From: JBBWZH01 sp035544115
GTDB lineage: Bacteria; Actinomycetota; Actinomycetes; Mycobacteriales; CADCTP01
NCBI GenBank assembly: GCA_963714145.1
Contig: OY970235.1
Location: 1,984,001 to 2,048,000, forward strand
Reading direction: 5' to 3'
Length of the DNA stretch: 64,000 bases
The notes under the pieces are model-generated. The model was not told the DNA's origin, searched no databases, and saw only the letters and a program-made list of their open reading frames with translations. The position numbers were made by a program, and so were the translations under genes. Below, in pieces: positions 51,090-61,920 of the stretch. Each line of letters opens with the position of its first letter. Positions within the stretch are counted from its first letter, which is position 1.

Positions 51090-51597
51090 GATCGGTACCT
51101 TTCTGTGGAACGTCCAGGCGATTCCCGACGCCGGGCTCGGCACTCGCGTCGGCGATATCGGGAACCAGGAACAACGTCGTTGACGCGGCGGAATTCGCGA
51201 ACATTGGTCGCCCACAAAGCGGTCCACCACCGCGGCCGGGTTCCTCGCCCGTACGAGGTCTGCTTGTGGCAACCGGCCATCCCGGCTGTCCGTGCACGAG
51301 AATGGAACTAATACGACAACATCGTCACCATCGGTCGGTGGCGGCGTCAACGCGATTCGCCGCGTCGGGTAGGGGTCACCCCAGACTGCGTCAAGTCACC
51401 TTTGCAAACTTGCCGGAATACCGATCGATGGGCGCATTCGATGCGGCATTTGGTTACCCTCGGCGCGACCGGCACTCGCCGGTGCATTTCCCGCCTTCGC
51501 GCCGCCGCTGGGCCATGCCGCGGCCGCTCCCGGTCCGGTGTCGACCGTTGTGGGTACACCAGCCGCGCTCCGGTCGGCGACCGGAAAGGAGGAACGT
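51090..51597. other. long divergent intergenic region
   Basis: About 500 bases between the MetX-like and aldo/keto reductase genes, poorer in GC than its surroundings. No supported coding region. CAAGT and ACTTG half sites 11 bases apart (51392-51412) may be an operator. The AAAGGAGG ribosome binding site of the reductase ends it. Confidence 0.45.
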
Positions 51598-52593
51598 ATG
51601 ATCACCCGCTCACTTGGTTCCACCGGATTCGAAGTATCGGCGATGGGCCTCGGTTGCATGGGGATGTCGGACCTGTACGGGCCCGGCGACGATGCGGAGA
51701 GCATCGCCACCATTCGCGCCGCGCTGGATGCCGGCGTGTCATTGCTGGATACCGGCGACTTCTACGCCACCGGGCACAACGAACTGCTACTGCGCGACGC
51801 GCTGGCCGGCCGCGATCGCGATCAGGTGGCGCTGTCGGTCAAGTTCGGCGTGCTCCGCGACCCCGGCGGCGGCTGGATCGGCACCGACAGCCGCCCGGCC
51901 GCGGTGAAGAACTTCCTCGGCTACACGCTGCGCCGGCTCGGCGTCGACCACATCGACATCTACCGGCCGGCCCGGCTCGACCCGGACGTCCCGATCGAGG
52001 AGACGGTCGGCGCGATCGCCGAGATGGTGAAGGCCGGCTTCGTGCGGCACATCGGGCTGTCCGAGGTGAGCGCGGCCACGCTCCGGCGGGCGCACGCGGT
52101 CTACCCGATCGCCGACCTGCAGATCGAGTACTCGCTGATCAGCCGCGGCATCGAGGACGAGATCCTGCCGACCTGTCGCGAGCTCGGCGTCGGCGTCATG
52201 GCGTACGGGGTGATGTCGCGCGGGCTGCTGTCCGGCCGGTGGTCGGCGGACCGGCAGCTGGCACCGGGTGACTTCCGTGGCCGCAGCCCCCGGTTCACCG
52301 GCGACAACCTCCAGCACAACCTGGCGCTGGTCGACCAGCTGCGCTCGATCGCCGACGCGAAGGGCGTCTCGGTGGCCCAGATCGTGATCGCCTGGGTGCT
52401 CTCCCGCGGCTCCGACGTCGTGCCGCTGGTCGGCGCGCGGCGGCGGGACCGGCTGACCGAGGCACTCGGCGCGCTGGACGTCACCCTCACCGACGCCGAC
52501 CTGGCCCTGATCGAGCAGGCGGTACCGCCCGGCGCGGCCGCCGGCGACCGGTACGCCGCCCGGGAGATGGTGGGCCTGGACAGCGAACGGTGA
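51598..52593 (+). CDS. aldo/keto reductase
   Basis: A 331-residue NADPH-dependent reductase. AAAGGAGG lies just before ATG 51598. Family blocks: RSLGSTGFEVSAMGLGCMGMS, SLLDTGDFYATGHNELLL (catalytic Asp and Tyr), SVKFGVL (Lys), YTLRRLGVDHIDIY (His), and the cofactor-binding VVPLVGARRRDRLTEALGAL. The AKR13-like group is suggested by GCMGMS. Divergent from the MetX-like gene. Substrate unknown. Confidence 0.9.
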   Translation: MITRSLGSTGFEVSAMGLGCMGMSDLYGPGDDAESIATIRAALDAGVSLLDTGDFYATGHNELLLRDALAGRDRDQVALSVKFGVLRDPGGGWIGTDSRPAAVKNFLGYTLRRLGVDHIDIYRPARLDPDVPIEETVGAIAEMVKAGFVRHIGLSEVSAATLRRAHAVYPIADLQIEYSLISRGIEDEILPTCRELGVGVMAYGVMSRGLLSGRWSADRQLAPGDFRGRSPRFTGDNLQHNLALVDQLRSIADAKGVSVAQIVIAWVLSRGSDVVPLVGARRRDRLTEALGALDVTLTDADLALIEQAVPPGAAAGDRYAAREMVGLDSER

Positions 52594-52721
52594 GCCACCC
52601 AGCCGGCCGGCCCGCCGGACCCGCGCTGGCGGCGCCGGCCGGCGCCCGTCGGCCCGGCCGGCGGTTCGTCGCCCGGGGCCGGCGGGCGGAATCCGCTGCG
52701 CTGGCTGGGATGATCCGGGGG

Positions 52722-53333
52722 ATGACCGATCAGATCGACGACGTGCTGACGGTGTTCCTGCAGAAGCAGGACCGCCGGTCCTGGGCGGCACTGGTGGCGA
52801 CCGGGCCGGCCGGGGCCGGGCGGGTGCTGGAGCTGTGGTTCGGGGGGTCGGGTGACCCGTTGCCCAAGCCGGCCGGGATGCACGATCGGGAGCTGGTCGA
52901 CGCCTGGGCCGGGGCGCTGGGCGCGGCCGCGGCGGCTGACCCGCAGGCGTTTCTGGCCGCGGTCGCCGAGCGCGAGGTCGGCACCACCGAAGTGGCGATC
53001 CTCGGTGGCCTGGACGACGCCCGGGCGACCGCGCTGCTGTGCGAGCACGCCCGGCACCAGGACTGGCTGGTGCGCCGCACCGCGGTGGCCGCGCTCGGCC
53101 GCCATCCCGAGGACAGTGCCCGGCCCTGCGTCGAACGCGCCATCGGCGACCCGGAGGCGGTGGTCCGGGCCGCGGCGATCAGGAGCCTCAGCCGCTGGGA
53201 CCGCCGCGCGGCCATCGCCCGGTTCGAGGAGCTGCTGACCTCCGCGGCGCCGGCCCCGCTGCTGCGGGCCGAGATCCGGACCGCGCTGCGGGCGCTGCGC
53301 GCCGGCCGGGCCATCCCGGACCACCTGCTCTAG
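52722..53333 (+). CDS. HEAT-repeat protein
   Basis: A 203-residue helical protein. Starts are uncertain (ATG 52710 or 52722). The C-terminal half has alpha-solenoid repeats: WLVRRTAVAALGRHPEDSARPCVERAIGDPEAVVRAAAIRSLSRWDRRAAIARFEELL and RAEIRTALRALRAG. Such proteins are scaffolds. The N-terminal 90 residues contain MTDQIDDVLTVFLQKQDRRSWAALV and have no recognised domain. It follows the reductase gene by 128 bases. Confidence 0.65.
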   Translation: MTDQIDDVLTVFLQKQDRRSWAALVATGPAGAGRVLELWFGGSGDPLPKPAGMHDRELVDAWAGALGAAAAADPQAFLAAVAEREVGTTEVAILGGLDDARATALLCEHARHQDWLVRRTAVAALGRHPEDSARPCVERAIGDPEAVVRAAAIRSLSRWDRRAAIARFEELLTSAAPAPLLRAEIRTALRALRAGRAIPDHLL

Positions 53334-53546
53334 CCCCGGCACCAGCACCGGTGCGGTCGAGTCCACTGTGGACGGGGGCCCGCGGGCGGGCGGCGTCGCG
53401 GCGGCCGGTACCGATCGGTTGCCGGGGTGCGCCGGTCGGAAACCCGGTGTCGGGGCCCGGGCTATTCATGCTAGAACCGGAGTCGATCGTGCCGAGCCGG
53501 CTGCCGGCGCCCGCCCTGTCGGTTGTCCGGATCTGGAGGTCTGGTC

Positions 53547-55384
53547 GTGGTTGCGCTCGGCTCGGAGTTCACCGTCGCCGGCCAGCACCGGTCGGATCGA
53601 CGCAGCCCGACCCGCTGGCTCGCCTCCCACCTGCTGCGCCACCCCGGCTACGGCGCGGGCTTCGTGCTGGGTTCGGTGGCCATGGTGGGGCTCAACTCGG
53701 CCGTGCCCGGGCTGACCGGGTGGGCGTTCGACACCGTCCTGTCCGGTGCTGCCGACCGCGGCCGGCAGTTGACCGTGGTGGTGCTCGTGCTCCTGCTGGT
53801 CGTGGCCGTCCGCGGGCTGGTCGACGTCGGTGCCCGGCTGTGCAGCGAGGTGCTGGCCAAACGGCTGGAACGGGACACCCGGGACGAGCTGTACGTCAGC
53901 CTGCTCGGCAAGAGCCAGACGTTCCACAACCGGCAGCGGGTCGGCGACCTGATGGCGCGGGCGACGAACGACGTCCGCCAGTTGAACTTCATGGTGTCGC
54001 CGGGCATCGACCTGGTCGTCGACTCGCTGCTGCAGGGCATCGTCCCGATCGTCTTCATCGGATTCCTCGACCCCCGGCTGCTGCTGGCGCCGCTGCTGTT
54101 CGCGGTGGCGTTCGTGATCACCCTCCGGTGGTACATGCGGCAGCTCAGCCCGGTGTCCGGGCAGATGCGGGAGCGGTTCGGCACGCTCAATGCCGGGCTG
54201 AGCGAGGCGGTCCGGGGGATCGAGGTGGTCAAGGCCACCGCGCAGGAGCCGCAGGAGCAGCAGCGGTTCGTCGCGAACGCCCGCGACTACCGCGACCTGT
54301 TCGTCAAGCAGGGCCTGATCCAGGCCCGGTACCTGCCCACGCTGCTGCTCGCGGTCGCCACCGCGGGGGCGTTGCTGCACGGCCTCTACCTGTACCGGTC
54401 CGGTGCCCTCACGATCGGTGATCTGGTCACCTACCTCGGCCTGATGGCGCTGCTGGGCTTCCCGACCTTCATCTCGCTCTTCTCCTTCTCGCTGGTGCAG
54501 CTCGGCCTCGCCAGCGCGCGGCGGATCCTCGAGCTGATCACGGCCGAGACCGAAGCTGGAGCAGAAGCCCGGGGCGCACCGCGGGCCGGTGCGCGGCGAG
54601 ATCGTGTTCGAGAACGTGACCTTCGGCTACGGCGACCGCCCGGTGCTCCGCGACCTGTCGTTCCGGGTGGAGCCGGGCCAGACCGTCGCGATCGTCGGGG
54701 AGACCGGCTCCGGCAAGAGCACGCTGACGAAGCTGGTCAACCGCACCTACGACGTCCAGTCCGGCCGGATCCTGATCGACGGCGTCGACGTCCGCGACTG
54801 GAACCTGGACTCCCTGCGCTCGCAGATCTCCACGATCGAGCAGGACATCGTGCTGTTCTCGCGGTCGGTGGCGGAGAACATCGCCTTCGGCGTGGGCCAG
54901 CGGGCCGACCGGGACGAGGTGGTCCGGGCGGCGACGCGAGGCGCAGGCGCACGAGTTCATCACCGAGTTGGCCGACGGCTACGACACGGTCATCGGCGAG
55001 CGCGGCGTCACCCTCTCCGGCGGGCAGCGCCAGCGGCTGGCGATCGCCCGCGCGCTGCTCACCGACCCGCGCATCCTGATCCTGGACGACTCGACCAGCG
55101 CGATCGACAGCGCCACCGAGGACGAGATCCAGCACGCGATCCGGCGCATCCTGGACGGCCGCACCACGCTGCTGATCACCCACCGGCTGTCGCAGATCCG
55201 CTGGGCCGACAGCGTGCTGCTGCTGCGCCACGGCGGGTTGGTCGACGCCGGCAGCCACGACGAGCTGCTGGCCCGCTGCCCGCTCTACCGCCGGATCTTC
55301 GCCCACTACGACGAGGTGGCCGCCGCCGGGCCGGTCGGCCGGTCCGATCCCGATCGTCCTCAGTGGACGGAGGTGAACCGCTGA
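53547..55384 (+). pseudogene. ABC exporter half-transporter A, two frameshifts
   Basis: GTG 53547 has GGAGG seven bases upstream. The exporter membrane domain is intact (residues 1-330: RLERDTRDELYVSLLGKSQTFHNRQRVGDLMARATNDVRQLNF). An extra A near 54553 moves the reading to a second frame (GEIVFENVTFGYGDRPVLRDLSF, Walker A GETGSGKST). An extra A at 54934 moves it to a third (DGYDTVIGERGVTLSGGQRQRLAIARALL, Walker B ILILDDSTSAID). Without both insertions a protein of about 610 residues would result. The last codon overlaps the start of the partner. Confidence 0.82.
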
Positions 55385-57212
55385 TGGGCTTCATCATGGA
55401 TGGCCTGGACGCCGAGGAGTACGACCGCAGCTACCGCGACCGCGAACTGGTCCGCCGGATCGGCAGCTACTTCCGCCGCCGGCTGCGCGCGATCTGCCTG
55501 GTCGCCGGCATGATCGTGCTCGCCTCGCTGATGCAGGCCGCGCTGCCGGTGCTGGTCAGCCGCGGGCTGGACCAGGTCAGCGCCGGCTCGTCCAGCCGTA
55601 CACTGTGGACACTCGTGGGCGCGATCCTGCTTTCCGGCGTGGCGGCCTGGGCGTTCAACTACGTCCGCCAGGTGTACAGCGCGCGGGTGGTCGGCGACGT
55701 CGTGCTGGACCTGCGCAAGGACGCCTTCGAGGCCGTGCTGCGCCGCGACATGTCCTTCTACGACGAGAATCCGTCCGGCAAGGTCGTCAGCCGCGTCACC
55801 TCGGACACCGAGGACTTCGCCACCGTGGTGACCCTGACGATGGACCTGATCAGCCAGGTGCTGCTGATCGGTGTGATCACCGTGCTGCTGTTCCGCCGGG
55901 ACACCGGGCTGGCCCTGGTCACGCTGGCGGTCGTCCCGGTGATCGTCGCGATGGCGCTGGCGTTCCGGCGCATCGCGCGGCGCAGCACGACCCGCAGGCA
56001 GCGGTCCCGGGCCCGGGTCAACGCCACGGTCCAGGAGACCATGACCGGCATCGCGGTCGCCAAGAACTTCCGGCAGGAACAGACGATCTACGACGAGTTC
56101 CGCCCGATCAACGAGCAGACCTACCAGGTGACGGTCCGGCAGGGCTTCGTGTTCAGCAGCATCTTCCCGCTGCTGTTCCTCGTCGCCGGCCTCGCCACGG
56201 TGCTGCTGGTCTAGGTCGGCGGACGCAACGTGCTGGCCGGGCGGCTGTCCGCCGGCGACTGGTACCTGTTCCTGCAGAGCGTCAGGTTGTTCTGGTTCCC
56301 GCTGACCAGCATCGCCTCGTTCTGGTCCCAGTTCCAGCAGGGTCTGGCGGCGGCCGAGCGGGTCTTCGCGCTGATCGACGCGACCCCGCGGGTGGTCCAG
56401 GTCGACCCGCGGCCGGTCGGCCGGCTCGCCGGGCGGATCGAGTTCCAGAACGTCAGCTTCGGGTACTCCGAGGGGCAGCAGGTGCTGGACGGACTTCAGC
56501 CTGACGATCCCGGCCGGCGAGACGGTCGCCCTGGTCGGGCACACCGGCGCGGGCAAGTCCACGCTGGGCAAGCTGATCGCCCGGTTCTACGAGTTCTCCG
56601 GCGGCCAGATCCTCATCGACGGGCACGACATCCGCCGTCTCGACCTGGCCGGCTACCGGCGCCAGCTCGGCATCGTGCCGCAGGCGCCGTTCCTGTTCGC
56701 CGGCACCGTCGGCGACAACATCCGCTACGCCCGCGCGGACGCCACCGACGAGGAGGTGCTGGCCGCCGCGCGCCAGGTCGGCGGCGGCGACTGGCTGGAC
56801 GCGCTGCCCGACGGGCTGGCCACCGAGGTCGGCGAGCACGGCGGTGCGCTGTCGATGGGCCAGCGGCAACTGGTCGCGCTGGCCCGGGTGCTGGTGCAGG
56901 ATCCGGCCATCGTGATCCTGGACGAGGCGACCGCCAGCGTCGACCCGCTCACCGAGGCCCAGATCCAGGAGGGCCTGGACGCCGTGCTGCGCGACCGCAC
57001 CTCGATCGTCATCGCCCACCGACTGTCCACCATCGAGCATGCCGACCGCATCATCGTGCTGGACTCACGGCCGGATCGTGGAGGAGGGCGACCACGCCTC
57101 GCTGATCCGCCGGGGCGGGCACTACTGCACCGTCTACAACACCTACTTCCGGCACCAGTCCCCGCACTACCGGCCGGGCGCCAGCACCGTCCCCGTCCTC
57201 ACCTCGCCGTAG
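55384..57212 (+). pseudogene. ABC exporter half-transporter B, nonsense codon and two frameshifts
   Basis: ATG 55384 shares a base with the stop of half A. The membrane domain reads well (RRIGSYFRRRLRAICLVAGMIV, VVGDVVLDLRKDAFEAVLRRDMSFYDENPSGKVVSRVTSDTEDF) to an in-frame TAG at 56212-56214. There the family expects Tyr (VLLVYVGG), so C to G is the likely change. The same frame resumes at once. Extra bases at 56493 (A) and 57065 (T) shift it again around the ATPase (GHTGAGKSTLGKLIARF, LSMGQRQLVALARVL, VILDEATASVD). Original length about 608 residues. Confidence 0.82.
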
Positions 57213-57270
57213 CCGGCGCGGCCCGGGGCCAGCCGCCGGTGGCGGCTGGCCCCGAACCGATCTCAGCGGC

Positions 57271-57972
57271 TCAGTGCGCCACGCCGAACACCCAGTCGCT
57301 CCAGCAGCAGTTCGCGGCCATCTGGTAGCGGCGGTGCCAGATGCCGTCCGGGCCGAGGGCGTCCACGATGATCCCGTTGTAGCTGGTCCGGCTGGTGTAC
57401 GGGCCGCTGACGAGCACGCCGCCGAGGCTGGCCCAGCCGCTCCAGCCGCCGGCGAAGGGGCCCTGCCAGATGTGGTAGATCTGGTTGGTGGTGCCGCGGA
57501 CGAAGACCTCGAGCCGGCCGTCCGCGTTCGACTCGCCGTCGACGCCGGAGGTCAGGCAGCCGCCGAGGCTGGCGTTCGCGGACCAGGCGCCGCCAGGCGT
57601 CAGCTGCCAGGAATGCCAGAGCGCGCAGTCCGACCCGCGCCAGAACTCCTCCAGCCGGCCGTCCGGATTCTGCAAGAAGAGGATGTCGGCGTCGGCTGGC
57701 ATGACCAGCTTGCCGCCCGGCAGGCCGGACGCGGCCCGGTCCGCCACGGCCGACCGCGCCTGCTGAGCCGGCCCGGCCGCCTTGTCGGCGCCGGTCGACG
57801 TGCCGGCGGCCGGGGTCGAGGCGGCCGGTGCCGCCTGCGCCGCGGGCCCGGTCAGGACCCCGCCGGCCGACAACGCGAGCGCGGCCATGCCGGCGGCGAG
57901 GCGGAACCGGGTCGGGGTGGCTCGTCGGTGCTCGCTGCCGGGGGTGGTCTCAATCTGGTCAGCTGTGGGCAT
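57271..57972 (-). CDS. secreted lectin-like (PLL/tectonin-style repeat) protein
   Basis: A 233-residue protein with an N-terminal signal region (FRLAAGMAALALSAGGVLTGPAAQA, cleavage near residue 48) and an Ala/Gly/Ser linker. The mature part holds three repeats: DGRLEEFWRGSDCALWHSWQLTPGGAWSANASLGG, DGRLEVFVRGTTNQIYHIWQGPFAGGWSGWASLGG, and a shorter GPDGIWHRRYQ. These are blades of PLL-type lectins or tectonin-like propellers. It likely binds sugars outside the cell. Divergent from the AfsR-type regulator. Confidence 0.72.
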   Translation of the reverse strand: MPTADQIETTPGSEHRRATPTRFRLAAGMAALALSAGGVLTGPAAQAAPAASTPAAGTSTGADKAAGPAQQARSAVADRAASGLPGGKLVMPADADILFLQNPDGRLEEFWRGSDCALWHSWQLTPGGAWSANASLGGCLTSGVDGESNADGRLEVFVRGTTNQIYHIWQGPFAGGWSGWASLGGVLVSGPYTSRTSYNGIIVDALGPDGIWHRRYQMAANCCWSDWVFGVAH

Positions 57973-58240
57973 GCTCGTCTCCCGTCGGCGGGGGAACCCC
58001 TGAGCGCCGGGGCGGCCGGCACGGCGCAGGATCCGGGCGGGTGCCGTGCCGGCCGCGGTACCAGCGTCCGGGGTTATGCGGACAGCTCGAACATTCGGCC
58101 CACCGCCTGTGCCAACGGCTTACTACATCCTTACGGTGGTCGCGCCCGGGCGGTGTGCGCCGCCCGCGGTCCGGGTGCGCCAGGTGTCCGGGTCCAGGTG
58201 TCCGGGGGTGTCCGGGGAGTGCGGGGACGGGGTGTGCGGG

Positions 58241-61072
58241 GTGGAGGTTCGGCTGTTGGGCCCGGTCGAGGTGTGGGTGGGCGGTCGGGGGACACCGGCC
58301 GGGCCGCCGCAGCAGCGGACGGTGCTGGCCGCGCTGGCCGTCGACGTTCCCCGTCCGGTGCCGGTGCAGACGCTGATCGAGCGGGTGTGGGGGGAGCGTC
58401 CGCCGGCGCGGGTGGAGCAGGCGGTCTGGACCCGGGTCGCCGGCGTCCGCCGGGTTCTCACCGCCGGTATCGAGGCGGCGGCCGGGACCGCGACCCGGCC
58501 CGCCGGTGGCCGGACCGGGGCCGGGGCGGCCGGCCCGGGTCTCCTGGTGTGGCAGTCGGACGGGTACGTGCTGCGGGTCGAGCCGGACCAGGTGGATCTG
58601 CTGCGGTTCCGCCGGTTGGCCCGGGCCGCCCGCCGCCGGGACTGCCCGGACCCGGAGCGGATGGTGTTGCTGGGCGAGGCGTTGCGGCTGTGGCGGGGGG
58701 TGCCGCTGGCCGGACTGGCCGGGGAGTGGGCCGGGCGGCAGCGGGACAGCTGGCGGCTGGAACGGCTGGACGCGGCGGTCGCCTGGGCGGCGACGGCGCT
58801 GCGCCTGGACCGGCACGCCGAGGTGATCCCGGTGCTGCGCGGGCTGGTCGAGGAGCACCCGCTCAGCGAGCCGCTGGCCGTGGCGCTCGTGCGGGGGTTG
58901 GCCGCCGACGGTCAGCGGGCCGCGGCGACCGCCGAGTGCGCGGCGATCAGCGAGCGCCTGACCCGCGAACTGGGCACCACCCCGGGCCGGGAGCTGCGGG
59001 TCGTGCGGCAGGCGTTGGTCGACGACCGGCCGCTGCCGGCCGGCCCGGCGCCGGTGGTGCCGGCGCAGCTACCTGGCGACGTGCGCGGGTTCGCCGGCCG
59101 CGGTGAGCACCTCGCCCGGCTGGACGCCCTGCTGGCCGGGGCCCCCGATGAGCAGCCCAGGACGGCGGTGATCTCCGCGGTGTCCGGCACGGCGGGGGTG
59201 GGCAAGACCGCGCTGGCGGTCCGCTGGGCGCACCGGGTCGCCGACCAGTTCCCGGACGGGCGGTTGTACGTGAACCTGCGCGGGTTCGACCCCGGCGGGC
59301 AGATCATGGCTCCGGCGGAGGCGGTCCGCGGCTTCCTGGACGCGCTCGGGGTTCCGGCGGCGCGGATCCCGGCCGGTCTGGACGCCCAGGTCGCCCTGTA
59401 CCGCAGCGTGCTGGCCGGCAAGCGGGTGCTGGTGGTGCTGGACAACGCCCGCGATGCCGAACAGGCCCGGCCGCTGCTGCCCGCCACCCCGACCGCCCGT
59501 GCCGTGGTGACCAGCCGCAACCAGCTCACCGGCCTGGTTGCCGCCGACGGCGCCCACCCGATCAGGCTCGACCTGCTGACCGCCGGCGAGGCGCGGGAGC
59601 TGCTGACCCGCCGCCTCGGCCCGAGCCGGGCCGCCGCCGAACCCGAGGCGGTCGAACAGATCATCGCCGCCTGCGCCCGGCTGCCGCTCGCGCTGGCGAT
59701 CGCCGCGGCCCGCGCCCAACAGTCCAGCTTCCCGCTCACCACCCTCGCCGCCGAGCTCACCCAGGCCGGCCGCCCGCTGGAGGAGTTGGACGCCGGCGAC
59801 ACCGTCACCCAGGTACGGGCGGTGTTCTCCTGGTCCTACACCGCTCTCACCCCGGCCGCGGCCCGGCTGTTCCGGCTGCTCGGCCTGCACCCCGGACCCG
59901 ACATCTCCGCGGCGGCCGCGGCCAGCCTCGCCGGCACGCCCCCGGCCGGGACGCGCCGCCTGCTGGCCGAGCTGACCAGCGCCGGCCTGCTGTCCGAGCA
60001 CGCTCCGCGCCGGTACGGCTTCCACGACCTGCTCGCCGCGTACGCCGCCGATCTCGTCCACGACACCGACCCGGACGAGGAGCGCCGGGCCGCCGCCACC
60101 CGGCTGCTGGACCACTACACCCACACCGCGCACACCGCCGCCCGGCTGCTGTTCCCGGCCCGGGACCCGATCGCGATCCCGCTCGCCGCGCCCGCCGCTG
60201 GTGCCGCCCCCGAAACCCCCGCCGACCTGGCGGCGGCGCTGGCCTGGCTGACCGCCGAGCACCCGGTGCTGCTGGCCGCGCAGCGACTCGCCGCCGGGAC
60301 CGGGTTCGACACCCGCGCCTGGCAGCTGGCCTGGGCCCTGGACACGTTCCTGAGCCGGCAGGGGCACTGGCCGGACCTGGCCGGCGCCTGGCGGACCGCC
60401 CTGGCCGCCGCCGACCGCCTCGGCAACGTCACCGCCACCGCGTTCGCCCACCGCGGCCTCGGCTGGGCCGACCGCCTGCTGGGCGACCACGACGAGGCGC
60501 ACATCCACCTCCGCCGCGCCCTCGACCTGGGCGCCGAAGCCGGTGACCAGGTCGGCCAGGCGCACACCCACCGCGCCCTCAGCGTCCTGTGGGAGTGGCT
60601 GGACCGGCCGGACCGGGCCATCGAGCACGCTGCGCAGGCCCTCGACCACTACCAGGCCGCCGGCCACCGCCAGGGGCAGGCCGAAGCGCTCAACAGTCTC
60701 GGCTGGTACCACGCCATGCTCGGCGACCACGCCCAGGCCCTCACCGCCTGCCAGCAGGCCCTCACCCGGCAACAGCAGATCGGCGACCGCAACGGGGAGG
60801 CCGCCACCTGGGACAGCCTCGGCTACGTCCACCATCACCTCGGCCAGGACAGCCAGGCCGTCGACTGCTACCAGCACGCCCTCACCCTGTACCGCGACCT
60901 CGGCGACCGCCACGACGAGGCCAGCACGCTGGCCCGCCTCGGCGACACCCACCACGCCGCCGGCCGGTCCGACGCCGCCCGCACCGCCTGGGCCGGAGCC
61001 GTCGGCATCCTCACCGACCTCGACCACCCGGACGCGGTCGACGTCCGCGCCAAGCTCGACGGCTCCGGCTGA
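58241..61072 (+). CDS. AfsR/SARP-type regulator with BTAD, NB-ARC and TPR domains
   Basis: About 943 residues from GTG 58241, which begins VEVRLLGPVEVWVGGRG; GTG 58232 and others upstream are possible. The N-terminal winged helix (residues 1-95) and BTAD domain (about 100-250, EEHPLSEPLAVALVRGLAADGQRAAATAE) define the SARP group. The NB-ARC domain has P-loop SGTAGVGKTALAVRW, LVVLDNARD and the GLHPGPD region. TPR repeats fill the C-terminus (ALNSLGWYHAMLGDHAQAL, TWDSLGYVHHHLGQDSQAV). Such regulators switch on secondary metabolism; the target is not shown here. Confidence 0.87.
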   Translation: MEVRLLGPVEVWVGGRGTPAGPPQQRTVLAALAVDVPRPVPVQTLIERVWGERPPARVEQAVWTRVAGVRRVLTAGIEAAAGTATRPAGGRTGAGAAGPGLLVWQSDGYVLRVEPDQVDLLRFRRLARAARRRDCPDPERMVLLGEALRLWRGVPLAGLAGEWAGRQRDSWRLERLDAAVAWAATALRLDRHAEVIPVLRGLVEEHPLSEPLAVALVRGLAADGQRAAATAECAAISERLTRELGTTPGRELRVVRQALVDDRPLPAGPAPVVPAQLPGDVRGFAGRGEHLARLDALLAGAPDEQPRTAVISAVSGTAGVGKTALAVRWAHRVADQFPDGRLYVNLRGFDPGGQIMAPAEAVRGFLDALGVPAARIPAGLDAQVALYRSVLAGKRVLVVLDNARDAEQARPLLPATPTARAVVTSRNQLTGLVAADGAHPIRLDLLTAGEARELLTRRLGPSRAAAEPEAVEQIIAACARLPLALAIAAARAQQSSFPLTTLAAELTQAGRPLEELDAGDTVTQVRAVFSWSYTALTPAAARLFRLLGLHPGPDISAAAAASLAGTPPAGTRRLLAELTSAGLLSEHAPRRYGFHDLLAAYAADLVHDTDPDEERRAAATRLLDHYTHTAHTAARLLFPARDPIAIPLAAPAAGAAPETPADLAAALAWLTAEHPVLLAAQRLAAGTGFDTRAWQLAWALDTFLSRQGHWPDLAGAWRTALAAADRLGNVTATAFAHRGLGWADRLLGDHDEAHIHLRRALDLGAEAGDQVGQAHTHRALSVLWEWLDRPDRAIEHAAQALDHYQAAGHRQGQAEALNSLGWYHAMLGDHAQALTACQQALTRQQQIGDRNGEAATWDSLGYVHHHLGQDSQAVDCYQHALTLYRDLGDRHDEASTLARLGDTHHAAGRSDAARTAWAGAVGILTDLDHPDAVDVRAKLDGSG

Positions 61073-61095
61073 ACCCGCACCCGCCCGGCCCTGGT

Positions 61096-61881
61096 TCAGA
61101 CCGTGAACCGGCCGCCGTTGGACAGCAGGATCGAGCCGACGATGTTGCTGGCCGCGTCCGAGGCGAGGTAGAGAACGGAGTCGGCGATCTGCTCCGCGGT
61201 GGCGTACGGCGGCACCGTGTCGCCGAGCATGCTGGCCCGCAGTGCCGGCGGGGTGCGCTCGGCCATGCCGGTGCGGGTCGGGCCGGGCGCCACGATGTTG
61301 ACCCGGACACCCCACGCGATCGCCTCCTTGGCCACCGCCTGGCCGAGGGCGTGCACCCCCGCCTTGGACGCGGCGTAGTGCGGGTAGCCGGTGGGCGCGT
61401 CGAAGGCCGCGGACGACCCGATCAGCACGATCGCGCCGCGGGCCTGCGCGGCCATGGTGCGCAGCGCGGCCTGCAGCACGTGGAAGGTGCCGTCCAGGTT
61501 GACCGCGAGCACCCGGCGCCAGCTGGCGGGCGGCAACCCGGCGGTCACCGCGACCGGCCGGTGCCGGGTCAGCGCCTCGGCGATCGCCTGCTTGGCCTCC
61601 GGATCGTCCACCCCGGCCGCGTGCACGACCACGTCCAGCCGGCCGTGCCGGTCGGCCGTGCCGCCGACGAGCCGGTCGACCTGGCCGGCGTCGGTCACGT
61701 CCAGCTGCTCGGCCACGGCGGCCGGGCCCAGCGCCGCCGCCTGCCGCCCGGCCGCCCCGGCATCGACGTCGGCCAGCACGACCAGCCGGGCGCCCTCGGC
61801 GATCAGGGCCCGGGCCACCGCCGCGCCGATGCCGGAGCCGGCGCCGGTGACGAGGGCGACCTGTGCGGAGAAGCGGGCCAT
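61096..61881 (-). CDS. short-chain dehydrogenase/reductase
   Basis: A 261-residue SDR. Cofactor motif VTGAGSGIGAAVA, with an Asp after beta strand 2 (VVLADVD) favouring NAD. NAG-equivalent VVHAAGVDD. Catalytic Ser in IGSSAAF, and YxxxK in YPHYAASKAG. It ends DAASNIVGSILLSNGG, standard for classical SDRs. A 20-residue insertion precedes the VNLDGTF segment. It follows the alcohol dehydrogenase gene (144 bases of repeats between) and is likely part of the same acyl-CoA degradation set. Confidence 0.88.
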   Translation of the reverse strand: MARFSAQVALVTGAGSGIGAAVARALIAEGARLVVLADVDAGAAGRQAAALGPAAVAEQLDVTDAGQVDRLVGGTADRHGRLDVVVHAAGVDDPEAKQAIAEALTRHRPVAVTAGLPPASWRRVLAVNLDGTFHVLQAALRTMAAQARGAIVLIGSSAAFDAPTGYPHYAASKAGVHALGQAVAKEAIAWGVRVNIVAPGPTRTGMAERTPPALRASMLGDTVPPYATAEQIADSVLYLASDAASNIVGSILLSNGGRFTV

Positions 61882-61920
61882 CGGGGGAGCTCCCTTCGGT
61901 CAGCCGGCACCCACGTCGGG

